From an uncultured Tateyamaria sp. (lineage in GTDB: Bacteria; Pseudomonadota; Alphaproteobacteria; Rhodobacterales; Rhodobacteraceae), in NCBI RefSeq assembly GCF_947488715.1, contig NZ_CANLAG010000014.1:1-56468 (forward strand): a stretch of 56,468 nt of DNA, in the 5' to 3' direction. Below the pieces are notes generated by a model, which saw only the letters and a program-made list of their open reading frames with translations, made no database searches and was not told the DNA's origin. Shown piece after piece: positions 44,020 through 52,051 of this stretch. Within the stretch, counting starts at the first letter, position 1; each line of letters begins with the position of its first letter. Both the position numbers and the translations under genes were made by a program.

Positions 44020-44987
44020 GGGGCGGGTACTCCGAGGGTCAGCTTGCTCTGGTCGAACCAGGCGGCGAAACGGGGGCCAAAGCCCTTGTGCGGGGTCATC
44101 GGGTTGTCGCGGATGAACGGATAGCTCAGGAAATGCGGCCGGCCCGCGTCGCCTGCATAGCTGGCCAGGTAGCGTTCGGCGGTGCCTTGCAGGATCACGT
44201 CGGGGGCCAGCGCCTCGACCAGTTCGTAGTGAAAGAACTGGGTCCGGCAGAACACGATGCGGCGGAACTGCCAGGCCAGCAGCGGCAGCATCTGGCGAAA
44301 GAAGCTGTCGCCAAAGATCAGCAGCGTGCGGTCGGTCTGGGATTGCGAGCATTCGACCAGCGACATGACCCCGTTGTTGCGCGACAGCCCGTTGTTGAGC
44401 ACCGAGGGCTGGATCGGCAGGCGCAGCACATCCACACGCTCGCGCACGGGGGGCTCGAACTTGACGCCCAGATCACCCGAGATCTTCTTGTCGCCCCAGC
44501 GCGCTTCTTGGGCGGCAGTGCGAAAGGCGGCACCCTGTCCGGGGGCCACGCTGTCGATCACCTCGGCGGTCAGCGTGACCAGCCCACGGTCGGAATAGTG
44601 CGTGTCGGTGCGTGGAAAGGCGTCGGCCTGTCCGGCCACCTGATCCAGTGGATAGTGCACGGGGCAGGTGTCGCGCCATGCAGGGGCGTGGCGGTAATGG
44701 GTTTCAAAGAGCGACTGCACCGGTCCCAGCCGCTGTGCCAGCTTGGCCCCCAGTGCGATCACCTTGTCGGGGAACACCCAGTAGCCATAGGGGATGCCGC
44801 GCCGGGTGGACCAGTCGCTGCGTTGGCGGATGGCGTCGAAAAACCGGGCGATGTCGTCGGCGCCGGGTGCAGCACGCCCCTGGCAATAGTCCAGCACCGA
44901 ATGGTCGCCCCCGGTCAGGACCATCATCCGGTCGTCGGTCACGAAAATATCGGGGTGGCCGTCGTCCAGATGCGGCTTGGTCACCAT
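44016..44987 (-). CDS. AlgJ/AlgX-like SGNH acetylation protein
   Basis: The 323-residue protein has the signature pair of the AlgX/AlgJ/WssH SGNH-like family. The Asp-His motif is in FPRTDTHYSDRG (near 124-135), and the nucleophile Ser is in LLIFGDSFFRQM (about 222-233). Family members O-acetylate polysaccharides such as alginate, usually in the periplasm with an MBOAT partner. No signal peptide and no MBOAT gene are visible here, which is unusual. AAGGG lies eight bases before the ATG. It is the first gene of the operon with two sulfotransferases and the hydrolase-like gene. Confidence 0.78.
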   Translation of the reverse strand: MVTKPHLDDGHPDIFVTDDRMMVLTGGDHSVLDYCQGRAAPGADDIARFFDAIRQRSDWSTRRGIPYGYWVFPDKVIALGAKLAQRLGPVQSLFETHYRHAPAWRDTCPVHYPLDQVAGQADAFPRTDTHYSDRGLVTLTAEVIDSVAPGQGAAFRTAAQEARWGDKKISGDLGVKFEPPVRERVDVLRLPIQPSVLNNGLSRNNGVMSLVECSQSQTDRTLLIFGDSFFRQMLPLLAWQFRRIVFCRTQFFHYELVEALAPDVILQGTAERYLASYAGDAGRPHFLSYPFIRDNPMTPHKGFGPRFAAWFDQSKLTLGVPAP

Positions 44988-45067
44988 GTAAATGCCCTTT
45001 GGGTCAATCGAAACTGGGTCGATTATATTTCACAAGGCCTGCCGGACCACAACGGGGCGACAGGGTG

Positions 45068-45892
45068 CTAAAGTTCCATGATGTCGCGGTAGTAGCGCCA
45101 CAGGAACAGCAGGCCCACGACGCCAAAGACGCCCGCAAAGATAAAGACGTAGGTGGGCGAGACATAGACCGCGTCGTAACTCTTGTAGAAGGCGCCGCGC
45201 AGTTCGCCGGTCACATGCATCAGCGGGTTCCACCATAGCCAGCCCTGATAGGGATGCGGCACGGATTCGTAGATAAAGATCACCCCCGACACGAGCAGCA
45301 GCGGCCGTGTGATGATGCTGTAGGCGCGTTGCCAGATCGGGAACATCGACATCAGGAAACAGTTGAACGTGCCCACACCCAACCCCAGGGTGGCGGCCAT
45401 GGTATAGGCCAACAGCACGCGGTCCACCTCGAGCGTGGTGCGGGTGTCAAAGGCCATCACGATGCCCGTCAGCAGCACGTAACTGATCAGGAGTTGCGTC
45501 AGCAGCGCCAGGATGAACCGCGCCAGCACCGCGTCGATCAGGGTCACGCGCGGATAGGCCAGCAACTGCTTGGAATAGTTCACCGCCTGCGCGGTCTTTG
45601 AACTGACATCGACAAAGAGGAAAAACGGCAACAGCCCCGTGGCATAGAAGATCGGGAAGTTGTCGCCCAGCCGTGGGCTCCGAAAGCCGATGGAAAAGAT
45701 CGCCGACAACAGCGCGATGCCCAAAATGGGTTCCGCCAGCGCCCAGAGATATCCCCCCGGAGAGCGGCCGTAAGAGGCGCTCATCTCGCGCAGGATCAGC
45801 GCCGAAATGGTGCGCGGCATCGCAAACCGCAGCCGCCCGGACACGGCGCGCAGCTGTTTGGACGGCTTGAGGGGTTGGGGCGTGTCGGTCAT
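45068..45892 (-). CDS. polysaccharide ABC exporter permease (KpsM-like)
   Basis: The 274-residue protein has about six hydrophobic segments (near 62-80, 85-100, 125-150, 165-185, 195-215, 240-260) and conserved ABC-2 features: LILREMSASYGRSPGGYLWALAEP near 31-50 (partly), and YESVPHPYQGWLWWNPLMH near 200-220. It is the membrane channel half of the exporter whose ATPase lies at 13217-13876, some 24 kb away around the circle. It is on the same strand as, and 80 bp after, the decoration operon. No strong ribosome site was seen before the ATG. Confidence 0.92.
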   Translation of the reverse strand: MTDTPQPLKPSKQLRAVSGRLRFAMPRTISALILREMSASYGRSPGGYLWALAEPILGIALLSAIFSIGFRSPRLGDNFPIFYATGLLPFFLFVDVSSKTAQAVNYSKQLLAYPRVTLIDAVLARFILALLTQLLISYVLLTGIVMAFDTRTTLEVDRVLLAYTMAATLGLGVGTFNCFLMSMFPIWQRAYSIITRPLLLVSGVIFIYESVPHPYQGWLWWNPLMHVTGELRGAFYKSYDAVYVSPTYVFIFAGVFGVVGLLFLWRYYRDIMEL

Positions 45893-45922
45893 GGGGATCT
45901 GACTATCACGCCCCTTTGGCCG

Positions 45923-46730
45923 TTACAGCAGGAAATCGGTCTCTGAGAGGCCGATGACGCCCGCGATGTCTAGGCGGAAATCCTGGGTGCCGTCGCCGTT
46001 CACATCGACGAACACCACCGTGTTGGGCCCGCCACCCGGCGTGCGCAACAGCAGCTCGGCCTCGCCATTGGCCGACGCCGCACCGGTGCCACCAAAGTTG
46101 ATCGTGCCCTCGACGATCGACCGCAGATCGATCAGGTCGGTGCCCAGCTCAAAGTCCGAAATCGTGTCGAAATTGCCGCCCACGGCCCGGCTCTGGGCAA
46201 AGCTCTGGAACATGAACACGTCCTCGCCCGCGCCGCCGGTGAGCGTGTCCGCCCCGCCGCCGCCCACCAGCGTGTCGTCGCCATTTGCGCCCGACAGCGT
46301 GTCGCTGCCCGCGCCGCCGTGGATGTAGTCTTCGCCGTCGCCGCCGTTGAACACATCCGCGCCGCCCTGGCCGAACATGACGTCGTCGCCCGCGTCGCCG
46401 ACCATGGTGTCGTTGCCCAGGCCGCCCGCGATGTTGTCGTTGCCCTCGCCGCCCGCGACGATGTCGTTGTTGAGCCCGCCGCGCAGGACGTCGTCGCCTT
46501 CGCCGCCGCGCACGGTGTCGTTTTGCGCGCCGCCGTTGATAAAGTCATCGCCGTCGCCGCCTTCGAGGCTGTCGCGATTGGCGCCGCCGCCGATGGTGTC
46601 GTCGCCGCCACCGCCGGTGATGGTGTCATTGCCGACGCGGCCCTGGATCAGGTTGGCGCCGTCGTTGCCGACGATGGTGTTGGCGAGGCCATTGCCCGCG
46701 CCGTTGATGTCTTCGCCGCCGAACAGGATC
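45923..46730 (-). repeat. near-identical repeat arm shared by array genes A and F
   Basis: These roughly 805 bases match 55971-56391 plus 1-385 with about 97% identity by eye, in direct orientation. The longest exact stretch spans about 155 bases and contains the 77-base end overlap. Identity stops sharply just before the segment encoding the ENL-type domain, so it covers RTX repeats and the C-terminal domain only. Confidence 0.85.
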
Positions 46731-47566
46731 AGGTTCTCGAAATTCAAATTCAGCGTGTGGCTGACCGTGGACACGACGCTGTCGGTGCCTTCGTTCGCGT
46801 TTTCGATCAGTGCGATGTCGCTGCTGTCGATGAGGTAGAAATCGCTGCCTGCGCCGCCAGAGACAGATCCGAGTATTGTGCCGCCGCGCCCGTCAAAGCT
46901 GTCGCTGCCTGCGCCCAGGTTGATCTCGCCCTGGATGAGGCCGGAATTGACGAGGCGGTCGCTGTCGTCGCCCAGGTTGATGTCGCCCTGGATGGTGCCT
47001 GCGTTGGTGATCTGGTCATCCTCGCCCCCCAGAACGATGCCGCCCTGGATGGTGCCCGCATTTGTCAGCCGGTCGATGTCGCCCAGGGTGCTGATCGCAA
47101 TGGCGTCGATGGCGGCGATGGTGCCGCTGTTGAAGAACTCATTGGTGCTGCCCGAAAGGGAGCCGACGGCAACGGCCGCGTTGCTGTTGGACAGGATTTG
47201 GCCGCTGTTGATCAGCGTGGCCCCGCCCGCGCCAAAGCTGACGCCGATGGTGCCTGCGTTGAGGGTGGATATGACCCCGGTGTTGATCAGATGGCCGTCT
47301 GCGCCGCTGAATGCGACCGGGATATTGGCCGCAGTGATCGTGCCGTTGTTGGTGATGTAGGACAACTGGCCCACGATGATCCCGATATTCGTGCCGGAAA
47401 ATATCGTGCCGTCATTCGAGATCCGCACAAGGCTCGAGGCGCCGACGTCCACGGCGCGCCCGGTGGTCACCGCGATCCCGCCCCCTGGCGTGATGCCAAG
47501 GGTCTGGCCGGAGCCGAGTGATGACACGGTGCTGGTCAGGATGGTGCTGACGATCTGTGATGGCAT
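45923..47566 (-). CDS. RTX array protein A (C-terminal subtype 1)
   Basis: The 547-residue protein has no hydrophobic signal. Residues 1 to about 235 carry N-[ST/A]-G-x-I units (NNGTI, NTGVI, NSGQI, NAGTIQG), a beta-solenoid pattern. Next are FDGRGGTILGSVSGG, FENLILFGGEDINGAGN, about 10-12 RTX nonapeptides (about 315-450) and a C-terminal domain ending DIAGVIGLSETDFLL. The last 260 or so codons are about 97% identical in DNA to gene F. AAAGGA precedes the ATG. It is the last gene of the leftward array. It probably leaves by type I secretion; its role is unknown. Confidence 0.9.
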   Translation of the reverse strand: MPSQIVSTILTSTVSSLGSGQTLGITPGGGIAVTTGRAVDVGASSLVRISNDGTIFSGTNIGIIVGQLSYITNNGTITAANIPVAFSGADGHLINTGVISTLNAGTIGVSFGAGGATLINSGQILSNSNAAVAVGSLSGSTNEFFNSGTIAAIDAIAISTLGDIDRLTNAGTIQGGIVLGGEDDQITNAGTIQGDINLGDDSDRLVNSGLIQGEINLGAGSDSFDGRGGTILGSVSGGAGSDFYLIDSSDIALIENANEGTDSVVSTVSHTLNLNFENLILFGGEDINGAGNGLANTIVGNDGANLIQGRVGNDTITGGGGDDTIGGGANRDSLEGGDGDDFINGGAQNDTVRGGEGDDVLRGGLNNDIVAGGEGNDNIAGGLGNDTMVGDAGDDVMFGQGGADVFNGGDGEDYIHGGAGSDTLSGANGDDTLVGGGGADTLTGGAGEDVFMFQSFAQSRAVGGNFDTISDFELGTDLIDLRSIVEGTINFGGTGAASANGEAELLLRTPGGGPNTVVFVDVNGDGTQDFRLDIAGVIGLSETDFLL

Positions 47567-47601
47567 GTGCGTGGTCCTTTGTCATGGGCGTGTCGGTAGA
47601 T

Positions 47602-47624
47602 CATGGCCTGTGGTGCGGGCCATG
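47602..47624 (-). terminator. hairpin after RTX gene B
   Basis: A 7-bp stem CATGGCC/GGCCATG with a 9-base loop lies 22 bp after the stop of gene B and before gene A. There is no T-run. It could partly terminate or protect the transcript. Confidence 0.35.
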
Positions 47625-47645
47625 GGTCAGAGATGTCTTGGGCTG

Positions 47646-49544
47646 TCAGAGCAGGAAGTCTGTCTCGCTGAGGCCCGTGACCCCGGTGATGTTGATGCGG
47701 AAATCCTGGGTGCCGTCGCCGTTCACGTCCACGAACACCACCGTGTTGGGCCCGCCACCCGGCGTGCGCAACAGCAGCTCGGCCTCGCCATTGGCAGACG
47801 CAGCCCCCGTGCCGCCAAAGTTGATCGTGCCCTCGACCAGCGCGGTCAGGTCAATCAGGTCCGACCCGATCTGGAAATCGGTGATGATGTCGAACTGGCC
47901 GCCCGTGGCGCGGCTCTGGGCAAAGCTCTGGAACTCGAACACATCCGCGCCGTTGCCGCCCGTCAGCTGGTCCGATCCGCCGCCGCCCACCAGCGTGTCG
48001 TCGCCATTGGCACCCGACAGTGTGTCGCCGCCTGCGCCGCCGTGGATATAATCCTCGCCCTCGCCGCCGTTGAACGCGTCCGCGCCGCCCTGGCCGAACA
48101 TCATGTCGTCGCCGTCTTCGCCCAGCAGCGTGTCGTTGCCGAGGCCCCCGGCGATGTTGTCGTTGTCCTCGCCGCCCAGGATCCGGTCGTTGCCCGACCC
48201 GCCGCGCAGGGTGTCGTCGCCCGACCCGCCGTTGAGCGTGTCATTGCCGGAGGCACCCTGGGCAAAGTCGTTGCCTTCGCCGGCCTCAAGATTGTCGTCG
48301 CCCACACCACCGCCGATCGTGTCATCGCCCGCTTCGCCAGAGATGATGTCACTGCCTCCACGGCCTTGCAGCAGGTTTGCACCCACGTTGCCGATCAGGA
48401 AATTGGCATCGTTGTTGCCTGCGCCATTGATGTCTGTGCTGCCCGTCAGCGTTAGGGCCTCCAGCCCGTTGCTCAGCACAAAGCTGACGCTGCTGTTGAC
48501 CAGGTCAAAGCCCCCCGCCGCGGTGTTGTCGGTGATCATCAGGTCGCTGTCGTCCACAAAATAGACATCGTCACCCGCCCCGCCGTCCACGTTGCCGATG
48601 ATTGTGCCGCCGCGCGCATCCAGCGTGTCATCGCCCGCGCCGAGGTCGATATCCCCGACAATGGTGCCTAAGTTGGTCAGAAGATCAAAGTTCTGGCCCA
48701 TGTCGACATCGCCTTCGATCAGCCCCGTGTTGATCACCCGGTCGTCGCCGTTGCGGGTCTCCAGATCCCCGATCAGGTCGCCTGCATTTGTAAACAGCCC
48801 GGCGGCATTGAGCGACATGATCACGTCACCGGTGATGGTGCCCGTATTGGAGAAATCTTCCGCCTGGGCGTCACTGAAGATGGCCAGTTCAAAACTGTTG
48901 ATGTTACCGGAATTCGCAAACACGGCGTCGCTGACCTGACTGTTGAAACCTACGGCCGCATCGGTGGGGTCGGGGGAAAAATTGACGCCCACGCGGGCGT
49001 TCACGATGGTGCCGCTGTTGGCCAGGCGGGCCTCGGCGACGTTTTCGAACAGAAAAGTGCCCGCCCCGCCCGCGGTGACGATGCCTGTGTTCACCGCGTT
49101 CACGATGGCAATGCTCTGAAACTCGAACCCGCGGCCGTCCGTGCTGTTGATGGTGCCGGCATTGAAGAAATCCATGTGCGAGCCGCTATTCAAGAGCCCG
49201 GTTGCCGTGCTGAGGATACCGAAGAACCCCAGGGCGGTGGTTGCGGTGACGGTTGCATCGTTCCCAATGGACAGCGAATACCCGAAATTCGTTATGCCGC
49301 TGTTGGTATCGACATCCATGCGAAACGCAGTGTCATTGGCAAAGCCGTCGCCTTGCATGGCGAAATCAAAACTCGTCAGATCGTTGACATCCACAATGGC
49401 GCCATTGGCGGTCAGACTGGCGTCGGCGTGCACAAAAACTTCGTCGCCCGTGCTGACCGTGACGCTTTCGTTTCCTGAATTGCCGACGATTTCGCCACCG
49501 GTTGCGATATTGGTCACATCATTGGTCACGGGGATCAAAGTCAT
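47646..49544 (-). CDS. RTX array protein B (C-terminal subtype 2)
   Basis: The 632-residue protein has an N-terminal 310 residues that differ strongly from array neighbours but carry the same N-[ST]-G-x-I units (NSGTI, NTGTITGD, NTGLIEGD). A LDARGGTIIGNVDGG linker, an EALTLTGSTDINGAGN segment, and RTX repeats (about 405-520) follow. The C-terminus ends NITGVTGLSETDFLL, the subtype shared with genes C and E. AAGGA lies near the ATG. It shares nearly all of its last 240 codons with gene C. No enzyme motif is seen. Confidence 0.9.
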   Translation of the reverse strand: MTLIPVTNDVTNIATGGEIVGNSGNESVTVSTGDEVFVHADASLTANGAIVDVNDLTSFDFAMQGDGFANDTAFRMDVDTNSGITNFGYSLSIGNDATVTATTALGFFGILSTATGLLNSGSHMDFFNAGTINSTDGRGFEFQSIAIVNAVNTGIVTAGGAGTFLFENVAEARLANSGTIVNARVGVNFSPDPTDAAVGFNSQVSDAVFANSGNINSFELAIFSDAQAEDFSNTGTITGDVIMSLNAAGLFTNAGDLIGDLETRNGDDRVINTGLIEGDVDMGQNFDLLTNLGTIVGDIDLGAGDDTLDARGGTIIGNVDGGAGDDVYFVDDSDLMITDNTAAGGFDLVNSSVSFVLSNGLEALTLTGSTDINGAGNNDANFLIGNVGANLLQGRGGSDIISGEAGDDTIGGGVGDDNLEAGEGNDFAQGASGNDTLNGGSGDDTLRGGSGNDRILGGEDNDNIAGGLGNDTLLGEDGDDMMFGQGGADAFNGGEGEDYIHGGAGGDTLSGANGDDTLVGGGGSDQLTGGNGADVFEFQSFAQSRATGGQFDIITDFQIGSDLIDLTALVEGTINFGGTGAASANGEAELLLRTPGGGPNTVVFVDVNGDGTQDFRINITGVTGLSETDFLL

Positions 49545-49769
49545 GGTTCTATCCTTCTTTCAAAATGCTGCGGGCGCGTGCGGATGGCCTGCATTTGATG
49601 CCCCATCGGGGCCAATCGGTGCTGTGAAAAAGGATGAAACACGGGCAGGCAGGGCCTGACCGTGGCATGAAATGTGCAACCGGGTGACCGGCTCATCCCC
49701 CCTTGGATAGGGCCATTAGCGGCCAAGAGGCGGTGCAAAGCAATGAAAAACAGGTGTTATTAAGGAATT

Positions 49770-49787
49770 CCTGACCTTTTGGTCAGG
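49770..49787. other. perfect short hairpin upstream of RTX gene B
   Basis: CCTGACC/GGTCAGG with a TTTT loop lies in the 297-base gap between genes C and B (49545-49841). The gap otherwise holds no gene; it may carry the gene B promoter. The dyad could be an operator or an RNA stem. Confidence 0.4.
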
Positions 49788-49806
49788 TGCACCCGCGTCA
49801 GCAGAT

Positions 49807-49834
49807 GGCCCGCCCCTGCACCCAAGGGCGGGCC
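49807..49834 (-). terminator. GC-rich hairpin after RTX gene C
   Basis: A 9-bp stem GGCCCGCCC/GGGCGGGCC with a 10-base loop lies only seven bases after the gene C stop. It is strong but lacks a T-run on the minus strand. Confidence 0.5.
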
Positions 49835-49841
49835 CTGTCTG

Positions 49842-51785
49842 TCAGAGCAGGAAGTCGGTCTCGCTCAGGCCCGTGACCCCGGTGACGTTGATGCGGAAAT
49901 CCTGGGTGCCGTCGCCGTTCACGTCCACGAACACCACCGTGTTCGGCCCGCCACCCGGCGTGCGCAACAGCAGCTCGGCCTCGCCATTGGCCGACGCCGC
50001 CCCCGTGCCGCCAAAGTTGATCGTACCCTCGACCAGCGCGGTCAGGTCAATCAGGTCCGACCCGATCTGGAAGTCGGTGATGATATCGAACTGGCCGCCC
50101 GTCGCGCGGCTCTGGGCAAAGCTCTGGAATTCGAACACATCCGCGCCGTTGCCGCCCGTGAGCTGGTCCGATCCGCCGCCGCCCACCAGCGTGTCGTCGC
50201 CATTGGCACCCGACAGCGTGTCGCCGCCTGCGCCGCCGTGGATGTAATCCTCGCCCTCGCCGCCGTTGAACGCGTCCGCGCCGCCCTGACCGAACATCAT
50301 GTCGTCGCCGTCTTCGCCCAGCAGGGTGTCGTTGCCGAGGCCCCCGGCGATGTTGTCATTGTCCTCGCCGCCCAGGATCCGGTCGTTGCCCGACCCGCCG
50401 CGCAGGGTGTCGTTGCCTTCGTCGCCGAGCACTGTGTCGTTGCCCGCACCCCCGTTGGCAAAGTCGTTGCTGTCCCCGGCCTCAATACTGTCATTGCCCG
50501 TGCCGCCGCCGAGGGTGTCATCGCCGCCGCCCCCGGTGATGGTGTCATCGTCGCCCCGGCCCTGGATCAGGTTGGCGCCGTCATTGCCGTTGATGATGTT
50601 GGCGACAAAATTGCCCGCGCCGTTGATGTCTTCGGACCCGAACAAGGCCAGGTTTTCAATGCCCAGACCAATGGTGAAGCTGACAGAGCTGATGACAGTG
50701 TCAGTGCCGCCGGTTGAAAGCGTGCTTTCGATGATGCTGAGGCTGGTGTTGTCGACAAAGTAGGTGTCGGAGCCCGATCCGCCGATCACAGTGCCGTAAA
50801 ACGTGTTGCCCCGCCCGTCGAACGTGTCATTGCCCGTGCCAAGGTCGATGCTGCCGTCGAAGGCGCCAGCGCCCGACACGGTGTCATCGCCCCCGCCCAG
50901 ATCCACATTGCCGGTGATGAGACCGATGTTGGTCAGGCTGTCGTTGTTGTCGCCTGTGTCGACCTCGCCCACGATGTTCCCGGTGTTGAGGATCGTGTCG
51001 TTGCCGCCGCGGGTGTCGACGTTGCCGGTGATGCTGCCGGTGTTGGTCATGGTCCCGCCGACGGTGTTGGACAGCAGGACATCCCCGCTGATCGCCCCTT
51101 CGTTGATGATCTCTTCGGTCCCGGTCACGTCGCTGCGCAGCGCCTGAATCGGTCCGGTCACGGTGCCGGAATTGAAGAAATAGGCATTGTCCGTGTTGTT
51201 TCGGTAATCGACCGTTGGTCGGATCGCATCGGCACGCCCATTGATCAGGCTGCCGGTGTTGATGAGGTCGGCATCCTCGACGACGCTGAAGACGAACAGC
51301 GAGCCGCTGGCCGTCATCGTGCCGTTGTTTATGATATTCACGTCATCGATGTTCTGGATGGTGTAGCCATCGGCCAGGAGCGCGCTTTGCACCCCGTCAT
51401 TCTGGAAGCGCAGCCGGGTCGTACCGGCTATGATATCGGGTGTAGTTGAAAATATGCCGATGAAGCCCAGCGACTGTCCGGACGTGATATCCGCTGTTTC
51501 CCCGAAAGAGAGTTCGTACTGGATGAAGTTAAAACTCGCGCCCGAGGTCGGTGTCACCATCCGGAACGCACTGCTTTCGGCATAGGCGTCCCCGTTCATG
51601 TGGAATTCAAAGCCGCCTATGTCATTTATGTCCAGGAGGTTGCCATTGGCCGCGACGTTCACATCCTCGGCGACAAAGATCGAACTGCCGAAACCGACGG
51701 TGACCTCTTCGAGCCCGGAATTGCCGAAGGCGTCGCCGTTGCCGGTGGGGGCGACGACGTCGGTGGTGATGAGCGTGACTGTCAT
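49842..51785 (-). CDS. RTX array protein C (C-terminal subtype 2)
   Basis: The protein is 647 residues from ATG 51785, which has AGGAAGG upstream and aligns with sibling starts (MTVTLITTDV, compare MTLIPVTNDV in gene B). A start at 51818 would add 11 residues. Residues 1-330 hold N-x-G-x-I units (NNGTM, NTGSLING, NSGTVTGP). A FDGRGNTFYGTVIGG linker, an IENLALFGSEDINGAGN segment, RTX repeats and the NVTGVTGLSETDFLL tail follow. DNA of the last 240 codons is nearly the same as gene B. Probably a secreted calcium-binding surface protein. Confidence 0.9.
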   Translation of the reverse strand: MTVTLITTDVVAPTGNGDAFGNSGLEEVTVGFGSSIFVAEDVNVAANGNLLDINDIGGFEFHMNGDAYAESSAFRMVTPTSGASFNFIQYELSFGETADITSGQSLGFIGIFSTTPDIIAGTTRLRFQNDGVQSALLADGYTIQNIDDVNIINNGTMTASGSLFVFSVVEDADLINTGSLINGRADAIRPTVDYRNNTDNAYFFNSGTVTGPIQALRSDVTGTEEIINEGAISGDVLLSNTVGGTMTNTGSITGNVDTRGGNDTILNTGNIVGEVDTGDNNDSLTNIGLITGNVDLGGGDDTVSGAGAFDGSIDLGTGNDTFDGRGNTFYGTVIGGSGSDTYFVDNTSLSIIESTLSTGGTDTVISSVSFTIGLGIENLALFGSEDINGAGNFVANIINGNDGANLIQGRGDDDTITGGGGDDTLGGGTGNDSIEAGDSNDFANGGAGNDTVLGDEGNDTLRGGSGNDRILGGEDNDNIAGGLGNDTLLGEDGDDMMFGQGGADAFNGGEGEDYIHGGAGGDTLSGANGDDTLVGGGGSDQLTGGNGADVFEFQSFAQSRATGGQFDIITDFQIGSDLIDLTALVEGTINFGGTGAASANGEAELLLRTPGGGPNTVVFVDVNGDGTQDFRINVTGVTGLSETDFLL

Positions 51786-52051
51786 GGGGGGAACCTTCCT
51801 GACGTTCTGATCCGCCATTTTCGGGTCCTTTGGTGCGCGGCAGCGCCGGGGAAATGGCTTGTGGTTTTTATGGTTTCGGTTGGGCTGTGGTGCAGCCTGC
51901 CCAAAATAGGGCTCTGTTATTCATCCGCAGATCGGATCGTTAAGCAAACAAAATACAAGATTTTTGCGAAACGGGGGATATGTCCCGCTTTGGCGGATGG
52001 ATGGGGTGCAGGGGCGGCACGCCTGTCAGAGCGGGCCGCCCCCTTGGGCCG
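51786..52051. other. intergenic region upstream of RTX gene C
   Basis: These 266 bases have an A+T-rich middle (about 51915-51970) likely to hold the gene C promoter. A GC-rich dyad, GGGGCGGC/GCCGCCCC (52011-52042), sits just after the gene D stop. No gene was recognised. Confidence 0.45.

Noticed and set aside
46319..47521. 400-codon plus-strand frame and similar frames over the RTX array
   Set aside because: Shadows of the RTX repeats, recurring wherever the same nonapeptide codons occur.
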